Positions 1 through 7,482 of a stretch of DNA of 8,297 bases are shown in pieces. Numbering within the stretch: the stretch's first letter is position 1; every line of letters begins with the position of its first letter. The notes beneath the pieces were generated by a model. It saw only the letters and a list, made by a program, of their open reading frames with translations. It had not been told where the DNA came from and made no database searches. The DNA comes from an uncultured Bacteroidota bacterium (GTDB lineage Bacteria; Bacteroidota; Bacteroidia; NS11-12g; UBA955): positions 1 to 8,297 of the forward strand of contig CAIRMY010000037.1 of the NCBI GenBank assembly GCA_903879775.1, given 5' to 3'. The translations under genes were made by a program, and so were the position numbers.

Positions 1-761
1 ACCGTGGTGCCCTGTACAAAGCCTAATGTTCTGATTTTCTTCACTTTTTTCAATTCTAAACCCAAAATTTTCAAGGTATTTGAACTAATTCTCTGCATCT
101 CTTGCTTTACCAAGCCCAAGCTTTTTACAAGTTCAATGTTTCTCAAACTTTCAGTGGTTGTTCCTGCTAAAACCGAGGTTTCTTGCATGATTTCTTTTTG
201 AATGGTTTTGATCTGTTTGCTTAACATGGAACTACTTACACCCACAACAGCCATGGCCGTTAAAAATGCCGGTGCAATCAACCAATGAACAGAAAATGAT
301 GCCACAAAAACAAAAACAACTCCCACAATTGATGTAAACAACAGATTTACAGTTAATGTAATTAATCTCTCAGAATCGGTTCTAACCTTTTGTAATATGT
401 TTAAAGTTTCTCCGCTCCTATGATCTTCAAAAGTGGCAAAAGGCAAATCTAAAGTGTGTTTAATGCCATCCGTGAAAATTTTAGCCCCCGCCTTTTGAAT
501 GGCTACATTCACAAAATAATCTTGCAAATTCTTGGCAATACGACTCACCATTGCAACGCCAACACCAATTGATAGCCATGTCATCACTCCTTTTAAATAT
601 TCATGTTCTTTGTAATGGGTATATTGAGTGAGATATTTATCAAACAAATTACGACCCACCCAAGGATCAAGCATGCTAAAAACTTGGCTAATTGTAGCCA
701 AAAACAACGCCCAAAACACCAAGTTCCCTTGAGGTTTCAAGTATATCCACAATCTTTTCAT
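1..761 (-). CDS. ABC exporter, N-terminal transmembrane domain (partial, runs off left edge)
   Basis: Reading from an ATG at 761 towards the left edge gives 253 uninterrupted codons, starting MKRLWIYLKPQGNLVFWALF. The protein resembles the transmembrane domain of a type I ABC exporter (MsbA or multidrug-exporter-like half transporter). Hydrophobic segments lie at about residues 13-32, 58-76 and 136-176. The FATFEDHRSGETLN stretch (108-121) matches the conserved 'F-F-D/E-x-x-x-x-G' region of the family, and residues about 205-225 (SLRNIELVKSLGLVKQEMQR) match the usual helix near the second coupling segment. The ATP-binding domain (Walker A, ABC signature) should follow but lies outside the window, so ATPase function is inferred. 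The start codon directly follows the TAG of the upstream glycosyltransferase with no gap, which suggests translational coupling. With the permease and glycosyltransferase ahead of it, it may flip a lipid-linked glycan or LPS precursor, but a general multidrug or peptide exporter is also possible. Confidence 0.85.
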   Translation of the reverse strand, partial: MKRLWIYLKPQGNLVFWALFLATISQVFSMLDPWVGRNLFDKYLTQYTHYKEHEYLKGVMTWLSIGVGVAMVSRIAKNLQDYFVNVAIQKAGAKIFTDGIKHTLDLPFATFEDHRSGETLNILQKVRTDSERLITLTVNLLFTSIVGVVFVFVASFSVHWLIAPAFLTAMAVVGVSSSMLSKQIKTIQKEIMQETSVLAGTTTESLRNIELVKSLGLVKQEMQRISSNTLKILGLELKKVKKIRTLGFVQGTT

Positions 762-1958
762 CTAATTTTTTATATTAATTTGTTTTGCATAAAACGCCAA
801 TAATTCTTTGGTATTTTTTTGCAAATCATGATGCTCAAGCATCAATTTTTGTGCGCGCTGACCCATTTTAACAGTGTCTTTCCACTTCTCAACCATATTC
901 ACAATGGCATTTGTCATTTCAAGCGCATTTTCAGCAATTTCCAAATGCACATGGTTCTCAGCCTCAATTCCTTGCACCCCAATTTTGGTAGAAACACAAG
1001 GAATTCCCATGCTCATGGCTTCAATTAATTTCATGCGAATGCCACTGCCTGCAACCACTGGCACAATGCAAATACCATGATTTAGCATAAACGTTTTTGC
1101 ATTGTCAACTTCCCCATGGTTGTATACCCCACTTTGGAAAATTCTTGGATCGTTCGGATCTAAACCTTTCCCAGCAATGTGAAATTCAATTTGCGGGATT
1201 TTAGACTTCACCAAAGGCCAAACTTTTTGTAAAAACCATTCAACGCCTTGAACATTTGCCATCCATTCCATGCTTCCAATGTGAAACAATTGAAATGGTT
1301 GAAGTTGCACTTCTTCGATCAGTCCAATTTGAATCCCCGGCAGATATGTAAACATTGGCTTATTTACTTTGAGGGATATTGACTGCGCATCATCTGGGGC
1401 AATTGGAATGATAGAATCTACTTTTTGCCAAAACAATTCTTCCTCACGCTTCAATCGCTTTGCCTGAAGGTTTAAATAGAACTGTTTCAGTTTATTTGAA
1501 GTTTCTTTCGCCAAACGCTCCCAAATTTGAGATTCAATGTTATGAGATCGATAGCTTACATGACCTTTGAAATGTTTTCGGACCGTTTCTAAGAATCCTG
1601 CAGAATACAGTCCCTCAATATGAACAATGTCAAAATATTCCGAATTCAATAATTTCGCCAAATTTTGATTGGCTTGTTCATTTTCATATCGCTGTAAATG
1701 GTAGCTTCTACTTGAAAAAAGGTTTTTTACAGCAACCCAAGGAGAAACCGATGCATCCAAATGCTGCGGATAATATTTGCAAAAAGAAAAGCGTTCCAAA
1801 AGGGTCTTTTCATCTACAAAATGCTTTTTTGTATTGAAAGAAAAATAAGAAATCACATGTCCCTCAAAAGCCAAAGCCTTCATCATTTGAAAGGTTGCAA
1901 TGGCCCCACCATCGTGCAATGGCCAAGGAAAACGATTCCCTAAAATCAATATATTCAT
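762..1958 (-). CDS. GT-B fold glycosyltransferase (GT4/group 1 type)
   Basis: This 398-residue protein has the two-domain layout of group 1 (GT4-like) glycosyltransferases, which move a sugar from a nucleotide-activated donor to an acceptor, usually on the cytoplasmic face of the membrane. The N-terminal Rossmann start MNILILGNRFPWPLHDGG contains the glycine pair (17-18) typical of Bacteroidota members. The C-terminal donor-binding part carries GSGIRMKLIEAMSMGIPCVS from residue 304, with the conserved glutamate at 313 (IEAM) and the following G-x-P-C-V-S. There is no signal peptide. The sugar and acceptor cannot be told from the sequence. Its ATG overlaps the stop of the LptF/LptG-like gene by 4 bp (ATGA, 1955-1958), and its own TAG touches the start of the ABC exporter, so the three are almost certainly co-transcribed. 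The context points to synthesis of LPS, O-antigen or another surface glycan. Length is normal and the frame is intact. Confidence 0.88.
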   Translation of the reverse strand: MNILILGNRFPWPLHDGGAIATFQMMKALAFEGHVISYFSFNTKKHFVDEKTLLERFSFCKYYPQHLDASVSPWVAVKNLFSSRSYHLQRYENEQANQNLAKLLNSEYFDIVHIEGLYSAGFLETVRKHFKGHVSYRSHNIESQIWERLAKETSNKLKQFYLNLQAKRLKREEELFWQKVDSIIPIAPDDAQSISLKVNKPMFTYLPGIQIGLIEEVQLQPFQLFHIGSMEWMANVQGVEWFLQKVWPLVKSKIPQIEFHIAGKGLDPNDPRIFQSGVYNHGEVDNAKTFMLNHGICIVPVVAGSGIRMKLIEAMSMGIPCVSTKIGVQGIEAENHVHLEIAENALEMTNAIVNMVEKWKDTVKMGQRAQKLMLEHHDLQKNTKELLAFYAKQINIKN

Positions 1959-3439
1959 GCTTTTTTCTTTTTGAATAAAGAAAATAACTGTGTCAATAAT
2001 TTACCTATAAATGGAATGAATCCACCCAAAGTGAATGCATTGCTGTCGCGAATGGCTTTGAAGGTAATCCACAACCCAATTGGGAATAAGAACATTGAAC
2101 TCATCCACATGCCTGTCCATACTGGCATCACCAATTCTTTGCCCATTTTTTCACCAGTTAAATTGATGGCATAAAATAGCACAAATAGAATCACTGAAAT
2201 TACCAAAGGCAAACCAATTCCACCTTTTTTAATGATGGCTCCCAACGGTGCTGAAATTAAGAAAAGCATAAAAATGAGGAATGAATGGGCAAATTTCTTG
2301 TGGTATTCAGTTCTGTAAAGAGCAATATCGGTGGTTAAAAACACTTGATTCGCAGAATATCCATCGAGTGTACCCTTCATACCCCTTGCGGTACTTAGCG
2401 CAACCGCACGGATCACTGATCGGTTATTTGCATCAAAATTGTTTAAAATATTGGTATCAGAAATTGGTTGATATTTGGTTTGTTTATGGATTAATCGTTG
2501 TCGTTCCATCTGAGGGAACAAAGGTATATAATGCAAAAAACGACTTACATAATGCTCATTGTCAATGAATGCCCTATGCATTTTCATGTGAAAAGTATCA
2601 ATTTCAAGCTGTAATTGAGAAATGTTCAATAACCTAAAGTCAGACGACATGGCTTCTCTATCTGTGAATTTAAAATCGAGGCTCGACAAATCAATGACCA
2701 TGTGTTGTTTGGCAAAAAACATCTGATTGAACGGCATGGTTTGTAAATATGTTGGAGCTGTTGTCATTTCCTCATACCTCACCCCATCGTACAGTGTGAA
2801 ATCGAGCTGCCGTTTATCTGCCGACATGATCATTTTGCCAGATTTAGCATGAATAACATTTAACCGTTTGCTATCGTCTTTTTTATATTCATGGATCAAT
2901 ACATCATGCACGGTTTCATTGTCAGATTCTTTGGAACCCACACGAATAGAAACACCTTCAATTTGTTGGTAAAACTGGCCGGCATCGATGTTAAAGGCTG
3001 GTTTTTTCGACCTCATATCCATGAGCATCGCCTTGAATTCGAGAGTCGCCTTGGGAATGACATAATTCAAGAACAAAAAGTTCATGACCATTAACAGGCC
3101 CATGAAAACAAATGTTGGCCTCAAAATTCTCAAAAGGGAAATTCCATTGGCTTTCAACGCCACAAGTTCGAAACTTTCCGATAAATTTCCGAATGTCATT
3201 AACCCCGCAACCATAATGGTTAAAGGCAATGCCATTGGAACCAAATCTGCCAACGACAAGAAAATCAGTTTTACCATGACCAAGGCAGGAATTCCCTTGC
3301 CCACAAGTTCGTCGATGTATTTCCAAAGAAATTGCATCAAGAACAGAAACAAACTCAATACAAATGTTACCAAAAACGGACCAATGAAGGAACGCAATAC
3401 GAGTACATCTATTTTTTTGAGTTTAAATGGAGATTTCAT
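1955..3439 (-). CDS. LptF/LptG-family (YjgP/YjgQ) permease
   Basis: This 494-residue protein is an inner-membrane permease of the LptF/LptG family, which with LptB extracts lipopolysaccharide from the inner membrane and passes it to the LptC-LptA bridge. The layout fits: three N-terminal membrane segments (about 18-38, 53-82, 106-128), a large periplasmic domain (about 130-380), then three C-terminal segments (about 385-403, 409-427, 440-460) and a lysine-rich tail. Family landmarks are visible: LSESFELVALKANGIS (86-101) after the second segment, and SAPLGAIIKKGGIG (396-409) after the fourth. The sequence does not tell LptF from LptG. The ATG at 3439 is followed by a basic N-terminus (MKSPFKLKKID) and is the only sensible start. 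It is the first gene of a packed set with the glycosyltransferase (4-bp overlap) and ABC exporter. A -7 promoter element lies only 6 bp upstream of the ATG, so the mRNA may be leaderless. Confidence 0.9.
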   Translation of the reverse strand: MKSPFKLKKIDVLVLRSFIGPFLVTFVLSLFLFLMQFLWKYIDELVGKGIPALVMVKLIFLSLADLVPMALPLTIMVAGLMTFGNLSESFELVALKANGISLLRILRPTFVFMGLLMVMNFLFLNYVIPKATLEFKAMLMDMRSKKPAFNIDAGQFYQQIEGVSIRVGSKESDNETVHDVLIHEYKKDDSKRLNVIHAKSGKMIMSADKRQLDFTLYDGVRYEEMTTAPTYLQTMPFNQMFFAKQHMVIDLSSLDFKFTDREAMSSDFRLLNISQLQLEIDTFHMKMHRAFIDNEHYVSRFLHYIPLFPQMERQRLIHKQTKYQPISDTNILNNFDANNRSVIRAVALSTARGMKGTLDGYSANQVFLTTDIALYRTEYHKKFAHSFLIFMLFLISAPLGAIIKKGGIGLPLVISVILFVLFYAINLTGEKMGKELVMPVWTGMWMSSMFLFPIGLWITFKAIRDSNAFTLGGFIPFIGKLLTQLFSLFKKKKA

Positions 3440-3445
3440 CCAAGT

Positions 3446-3454
3446 GCAAAGATA
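3446..3454 (-). promoter_or_regulatory. Bacteroidota -7 promoter element (TATCTTTGC) for the LptF/LptG-like operon
   Basis: On the minus strand the sequence reads TATCTTTGC, a full match to the Bacteroidota sigma-ABfr -7 consensus TAnnTTTG. It ends 6 bp before the ATG at 3439, so the transcription start should fall at or next to the start codon. No good -33 TTTG is found at the usual 19-21 bp spacing (that position reads roughly CCCA), so recognition may depend on the -7 alone or on an activator. It lies in the 70-bp gap after the btuG-like gene, which suggests that the envelope operon can be expressed separately from the B12 operon. Confidence 0.55.
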
Positions 3455-3464
3455 CCACTTTTAG

Positions 3465-3477
3465 CCCAAATTTTGGG
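3465..3477. repeat. 13-bp perfect dyad CCCAAA-T-TTTGGG upstream of the permease promoter
   Basis: The plus strand reads cccaaattttggg, two 6-bp arms around a single central base. There is almost no loop, so it cannot form an ordinary RNA terminator hairpin. It is better read as a possible protein-binding site. It covers the region where a -33 element would sit, 10 bp upstream of the -7 element at 3446-3454. It could also be chance in AT-rich DNA. Confidence 0.35.
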
Positions 3478-3509
3478 TATTCAAGAATTCTAAAACATGG
3501 GTAACATCC

Positions 3510-4550
3510 TTAAAAAAAGACAAATCCACTCGGTATGATTCCAGAATTTAGCGATTTTAAAAGTTCAAACTTTTCATTTAAAATGTAGACTTTCCCCCTA
3601 CTTACATAGTCGGAAGCATCGGCAACATAAACCCATCCATTGCGCTGATCAACCCCAAGTCCATAGCAAGTTTGCAACCCGCTGTATACAATTTTAGCTT
3701 CTGTTAAACCATTGGCATCAATCGACAATTGCTCCACCCTGTTTTTGTGGATATACAAAAGTTGGCTTCCATCTTTCGATAAACACAAACGGTTGATTCC
3801 ATCTCCCGCGGGAAATGCAAATCTTTTTATCTCTTTTTTATTGCTACCATAACAAACAATCGATGCAAGTCCATTTACCGACGATAAAACCCACAATGAA
3901 TTGTTCTTATCGACAACTAAATTCTGGCAACCCGTGTCGGCTTCCATTTTATAGCTATTTTTTGTTGTGGGATTGATAAACATTAAAAATCCATCATAAC
4001 ATGAAACCACAACTTCATTGTTCCAATTGACCATTTGCTCTGTCCAACCGTAACGATTCGATGCAGATGTGCCCGACATCACTTTAAATTCCTGAACCGT
4101 TTGCAATGTTGAACTGTCTAACATAAGCACTGCATTTGCCATCAAATCACTTACAAACACATAATTTTTTGCAGGTAAAATATACCGAGGCGACTTTAAA
4201 TCACTTCGGTATTTTTGTTGTTTTAAGGTTTTACGATTGAGTGCTAAAATTTTGCCGCTGTTGTTCACGCTCAACCAAATGTAATTTGAAGCAAAGCAAC
4301 CACTTTGAAGCACATCCCCGAGTGGAGTTTTATTGGCGGCTTCAAATACATTTTCATAATATTTATTTGAGTCTACACTGTAAACATCAAACTGGGCATT
4401 GTTCCACATGTAATTTCCTTCGCAAAGCACACCAACTTGGGTTGAACTGAATTGCAGCGTATCTCCACCATTCGAATTTGGGTCTTTGATACAAGAAGAC
4501 AACAAAAACACACCTAAAAAGGCAGCAACAATAAACCCTTTAAACTTCAT
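3510..4550 (-). CDS. btuG: BtuG-like surface lipoprotein, beta-propeller (DUF5074/YncE-like)
   Basis: This 346-residue lipoprotein is likely a cell-surface corrinoid-binding protein that hands vitamin B12 to the TonB-dependent receptor. It has a signal peptide with lipobox LSSC, giving a lipidated Cys20, followed by a short polar linker. The body looks like a beta-propeller: repeated short strands with VFVSDLMANAVLMLDSSTLQ-type blades through to the C-terminus. Near the N-terminus, EGNYMWNNAQFDVYS (44-58) and LGDVLQSG (77-84) match the signature of BtuG/DUF5074 proteins of Bacteroidota ('NEGNFG...LGDVxQS'). BtuG of gut Bacteroides is known to bind B12 very tightly and to cap BtuB. Its start overlaps the stop of the DUF4465 gene by one base (TAATG), and it is the last gene of the riboswitch-controlled operon. 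The corrinoid role is inferred from family and context. No clear terminator hairpin follows the stop codon. Confidence 0.78.
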   Translation of the reverse strand: MKFKGFIVAAFLGVFLLSSCIKDPNSNGGDTLQFSSTQVGVLCEGNYMWNNAQFDVYSVDSNKYYENVFEAANKTPLGDVLQSGCFASNYIWLSVNNSGKILALNRKTLKQQKYRSDLKSPRYILPAKNYVFVSDLMANAVLMLDSSTLQTVQEFKVMSGTSASNRYGWTEQMVNWNNEVVVSCYDGFLMFINPTTKNSYKMEADTGCQNLVVDKNNSLWVLSSVNGLASIVCYGSNKKEIKRFAFPAGDGINRLCLSKDGSQLLYIHKNRVEQLSIDANGLTEAKIVYSGLQTCYGLGVDQRNGWVYVADASDYVSRGKVYILNEKFELLKSLNSGIIPSGFVFF

Positions 4551-5533
4551 TATTCTTTGATGAATTTAACGCTAAATTTTTGCCCCAATGCATCCGTTAG
4601 CATACCAAAATAAATACCTGAATTCAAATTACTTACATCCATACTTTTAATCCCATATTCAAATGAGTTCTTGCGCACCAATTGTCCCTCAAAATTAAAA
4701 ATATCTATATTTTTCAAAGTTGCATTTGTACTAAAATTCAAAATATTTTTTACAGGGTTAGGAAACGCATTTAAGCGAGTCACTTGCGTTTTTTCAACCC
4801 CAGCTGCATACAATACTTCCAAATTATCCATGGCGAAAAATGCAGGCGTGTTCATGCCCCAAGTGCCATTGTCGGAACTCACCATTTCAAAAGTGACACT
4901 GTCATTGGTTTGTATAAAATTCACTTTCTGCCAAGTATTTAAAAGGAAATTTTTGGTTGTGTCTAGAAATCTAAAATCAGCTAAAACCACCCTTTTCGAT
5001 TCCATTTTCTGCCCTTTCATGAAGGTTGAAATCACTAAAATCAAGCTATCTTTATCGGCAGCGTTAAATTTCTTTGCAAACGCATCACCAAATTTCATTG
5101 AGTTGTAAGCAAAGGTAGAATTTGTGATTTCCATCGACATGACGCCCAACATTTTAGCATTTAAAGACGTCAATTTTGCATTATTTTGTCCAATTGCAAA
5201 GATTTTTTCACTATTTCTTGCGCCTGTTCCAGTAATCGCCGAAAACAAATGCTTATCCATGTTGCTTTCCTCAACTTTGTTGTAGTGCATATACGACAAT
5301 GCCCAATTTCCTGACCAATATTTATAGGTTGTGTCCCAACCAAAATTCATCAACATATTTCCTTGGGTGATATAACTTTTAATGCCCACTTTACCAGTTT
5401 GAACCATCCCTGAATCGAAGCCCATCATGGTCAAATAATCGAATCCATCTTTTATGGGCGATGGATCTTTTTGGGCGTTTACTTTAGCGCTAAAAAGCAG
5501 CGCAATCATCAATAAAATTCTTGTTTTTTTCAT
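4550..5533 (-). CDS. DUF4465 protein with T9SS C-terminal sorting domain, probable surface corrinoid-binding accessory protein
   Basis: This 327-residue protein begins with a Sec signal peptide (MKKTRILLMIALLFSAKVNA, cut before Gln21). Residues about 28-242 resemble DUF4465: WSGNWALS (73-80), TNSTFAYNSMKFGD (137-150), FAKKF (152-156), VLADFRF (183-189), and the strongly conserved SSDNGTWGMNTPAFFAMDNL (219-238). Residues about 255-327 form a type A T9SS sorting domain, starting NAFPNPVKN and containing IDIFNFEGQLV, LNSGIYFGML and a C-terminal VKFIKE, so the protein should be exported by the type IX system and attached to the cell surface. It has no lipobox. DUF4465 genes recur in Bacteroidota B12-uptake loci, and I believe the B12-binding protein BtuH belongs to this group, though I am not certain of that match. 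The gene sits 12 bp after the receptor and overlaps the btuG-like gene by one base. An A9 tract just before the ATG may serve as the A-rich ribosome entry site. Confidence 0.8.
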   Translation of the reverse strand: MKKTRILLMIALLFSAKVNAQKDPSPIKDGFDYLTMMGFDSGMVQTGKVGIKSYITQGNMLMNFGWDTTYKYWSGNWALSYMHYNKVEESNMDKHLFSAITGTGARNSEKIFAIGQNNAKLTSLNAKMLGVMSMEITNSTFAYNSMKFGDAFAKKFNAADKDSLILVISTFMKGQKMESKRVVLADFRFLDTTKNFLLNTWQKVNFIQTNDSVTFEMVSSDNGTWGMNTPAFFAMDNLEVLYAAGVEKTQVTRLNAFPNPVKNILNFSTNATLKNIDIFNFEGQLVRKNSFEYGIKSMDVSNLNSGIYFGMLTDALGQKFSVKFIKE

Positions 5534-5545
5534 ATGTATTTTTTT

Positions 5546-7444
5546 TTATATTAAGATGCTTAAATTCAACCAAAACGACCTTCCAGGCATGGGCCTACTC
5601 GGCATATTTTGGTAATTTGTATTGAGCATATTTCGGCATTCAACAGAAGCTTCACATTTTACTTTTTTATCTTTTTTGAGGGACATAAACTGCCACTGCT
5701 TCAATGAAACTTGGCAATTCACAATTCTATATCCAGGCATCCAAGCCAAATTGTCGGTTTGAATGTATCGATTGCCTGTGTGCTGAATATCTATTTTGTA
5801 CGAAACCAATTTTCGTTCTAAAACAACACCCACAAACCCCATAAAATCGGGAATGAAAATTTGCGCATATCCTGGTAATTCTTTTCCTTTTTTCACTTGA
5901 GTGCTCACCCATTCTCCACCAAAATTGAATGCTATTTTTTGATTGTGATACCCTTTAGACACCTTCCCATTAAATTGGATCCCAGCATATTGGCCATTGT
6001 GAAAATTTGTTGCAATCCAAGAAATTCCATTTGGAATCCAAATAATTGGATCTTTTAATTCTCTGTAATAAGAGGTGACCTCAAAAGTTGCATCAAACAA
6101 TGCAGTTTGAATGTTCTTCAACAAGCCGAGTTCAATGCCCCAACCTTTTTCAGATTTTGCAATTTCTGTGGCGTTCGTTCTCCAAAACAAATCGTTCAAG
6201 GTTGGTCTTCTAAAGGTAGAATGTATGTTCGATTTAATTTGAAACCATTTTTTAACAGGCACCACCGATGAAATTCCAAAAGTTGGAATATTTTCGTAAA
6301 ACTCATGCCGTGCATTCAAATTAAAATCGGCTTGTTTCAGTTTAAACGTCACCGAAGCAAACGATGCAGCGTAGAATCGAATTGGGTTCACTTGAATGTA
6401 ATTCACCGAAAACGCTCTCTGCTGTTGGGCGTCGAAGCCAATGAGCCACCTAAAGGCACCAATGTTCTTATAAAATTCAGTTTGAAAATAAGGCGTACTT
6501 GCAACACTTGAATCGGCATTCACCATATCTTCGTAATATTTAATTTGGTCTCTCACAAAACCTAAGCGATTCACCCATAAATACTTTCCTTGATTGTATT
6601 GATGCTCTAAAACACTTCGAAGGTTTAAATCTTTTTGCAAACCATTCAATTGATTTCCACCCGCTTTTTGTCCAAGTCCACGTTCATTATTTGCATACTC
6701 AACCACTAATTTTAAGTCGTGGTTGCCCTGCTTCAATCCATAAACTGCTCTTCCAATTGTTTGAAAAAGATTTGCATTTTGCGCAATTTTATTTTCTTGA
6801 TTGAGAACATCAAAAAAGGTAAATTTATTTTGATAGTTTAGTTGTCCAAAAGTAAATTGAAAATATTGATTTTTAGCAGATTGAATTAGATTTAAACCCA
6901 TTGAAAGGTTGCCAAATTGGCCGTATTGCGAAGTTATATTGGCGTTAAATCCTTCACCATATTTTACTTTATTTCTTAAAAACACGGTTCCACCCACACT
7001 GCCTGAACCTAAAAGTGCGGCATTCCCACCTTCAATGAGAAAGACTTCTTGCAAACCAAAGGCAGTGAGGTTGTTAAAATCTGCCATCCCGAGCATAGGG
7101 TTATTCACGGGCAGTCCATTCCATAAAACCTGCGTTTGGGCGGCATCGGCCCCTCGTCTAGAAATGGTAGACGACCCCGAAACCCCGTATTGCTTGAAAA
7201 AAACTGCATTTGCAGCGAGGTTATTTTGAATGGTTTGTGGGGATGTTGAATTTTGGAAATCGAGTTTCACGCGTCCCAACTGACAAAATTCGATGCGTTG
7301 AGCTTGGATATAGACGGTATCGACAGGCAAATTTTGCACGGTGTCGCCGAAGGCGCAAAAGAGAGAAGCGATATGTCCAATGTTCAACAACATAATTGGG
7401 TATCGCCAACGCAAATAAAAGGGAGATAAATTGCCCACGAGCAA
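5546..7444 (-). CDS. btuB: TonB-dependent outer-membrane receptor, BtuB-like (corrinoid uptake)
   Basis: This protein of up to 632 residues is a TonB-dependent receptor that would import corrinoids across the outer membrane. Numbering from the TTG at 7444, a possible TonB box (DTVYIQA, 42-48) comes first. The plug domain follows (about 55-160), with SSTISRRGADAAQTQVLWNG (91-110), LPVNNP (111-116) and GSGSVGGTVFLRN (146-158). The rest is an antiparallel strand pattern of a 22-strand barrel, ending with MPGRSFWLNLSILI. The B12 role comes from the cobalamin riboswitch directly upstream and the btuG-like and DUF4465 genes downstream. The start is uncertain. The first candidates after an in-frame TAA are TTG 7444 and GTG 7438, while the first ATG is at 7393. 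The longer forms put basic residues (YLRWRYP) ahead of the hydrophobic stretch IMLLNIGHIASLFCAFG and so make a better signal peptide. The ATG form leaves a poorly charged one. There is no CarboxypepD-like extension. Confidence 0.85.
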   Translation of the reverse strand: MLVGNLSPFYLRWRYPIMLLNIGHIASLFCAFGDTVQNLPVDTVYIQAQRIEFCQLGRVKLDFQNSTSPQTIQNNLAANAVFFKQYGVSGSSTISRRGADAAQTQVLWNGLPVNNPMLGMADFNNLTAFGLQEVFLIEGGNAALLGSGSVGGTVFLRNKVKYGEGFNANITSQYGQFGNLSMGLNLIQSAKNQYFQFTFGQLNYQNKFTFFDVLNQENKIAQNANLFQTIGRAVYGLKQGNHDLKLVVEYANNERGLGQKAGGNQLNGLQKDLNLRSVLEHQYNQGKYLWVNRLGFVRDQIKYYEDMVNADSSVASTPYFQTEFYKNIGAFRWLIGFDAQQQRAFSVNYIQVNPIRFYAASFASVTFKLKQADFNLNARHEFYENIPTFGISSVVPVKKWFQIKSNIHSTFRRPTLNDLFWRTNATEIAKSEKGWGIELGLLKNIQTALFDATFEVTSYYRELKDPIIWIPNGISWIATNFHNGQYAGIQFNGKVSKGYHNQKIAFNFGGEWVSTQVKKGKELPGYAQIFIPDFMGFVGVVLERKLVSYKIDIQHTGNRYIQTDNLAWMPGYRIVNCQVSLKQWQFMSLKKDKKVKCEASVECRNMLNTNYQNMPSRPMPGRSFWLNLSILI

Positions 7445-7454
7445 ATCACCACCG

Positions 7455-7474
7455 CGCTTTTATTCCCGAAAGCG
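7455..7474 (-). promoter_or_regulatory. Possible expression-platform hairpin between riboswitch and btuB start
   Basis: On the minus strand CGCTTT and AAAGCG can form a 6-bp stem with an 8-base loop (CGGGAATA). It lies between the end of the B12 box region and the candidate TTG start at 7444. No U-tract follows, so it is not an intrinsic terminator. If it matters, it would act on translation initiation, as most Bacteroidota cobalamin riboswitches are thought to. This is an inference from base pairing alone. Confidence 0.35.
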
Positions 7475-7482
7475 AGTTTTTG

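Noticed and set aside
603..803. Plus-strand open frame of 66 codons across the ABC/glycosyltransferase junction
   Set aside because: It overlaps two clear minus-strand genes and has no promoter, start context or domain.
3084..3464. Plus-strand open frame of 126 codons opposite the permease N-terminus
   Set aside because: It lies entirely antisense to well-supported LptF/LptG-like membrane segments, has no recognisable domain and its composition is that of a shadow frame.
3440..3509. Possible intrinsic terminator after the btuG-like gene
   Set aside because: The only strong dyad here (3465-3477) has a one-base centre and no U-tract on the minus strand, so it cannot form a usual terminator hairpin. 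Read-through into the permease operon cannot be excluded.
4671..5108. Plus-strand open frame of 145 codons opposite the DUF4465 gene
   Set aside because: The minus-strand frame has a signal peptide, DUF4465 motifs and a T9SS tail. The opposite frame shows no family features and is a by-product of the AT-rich coding strand.
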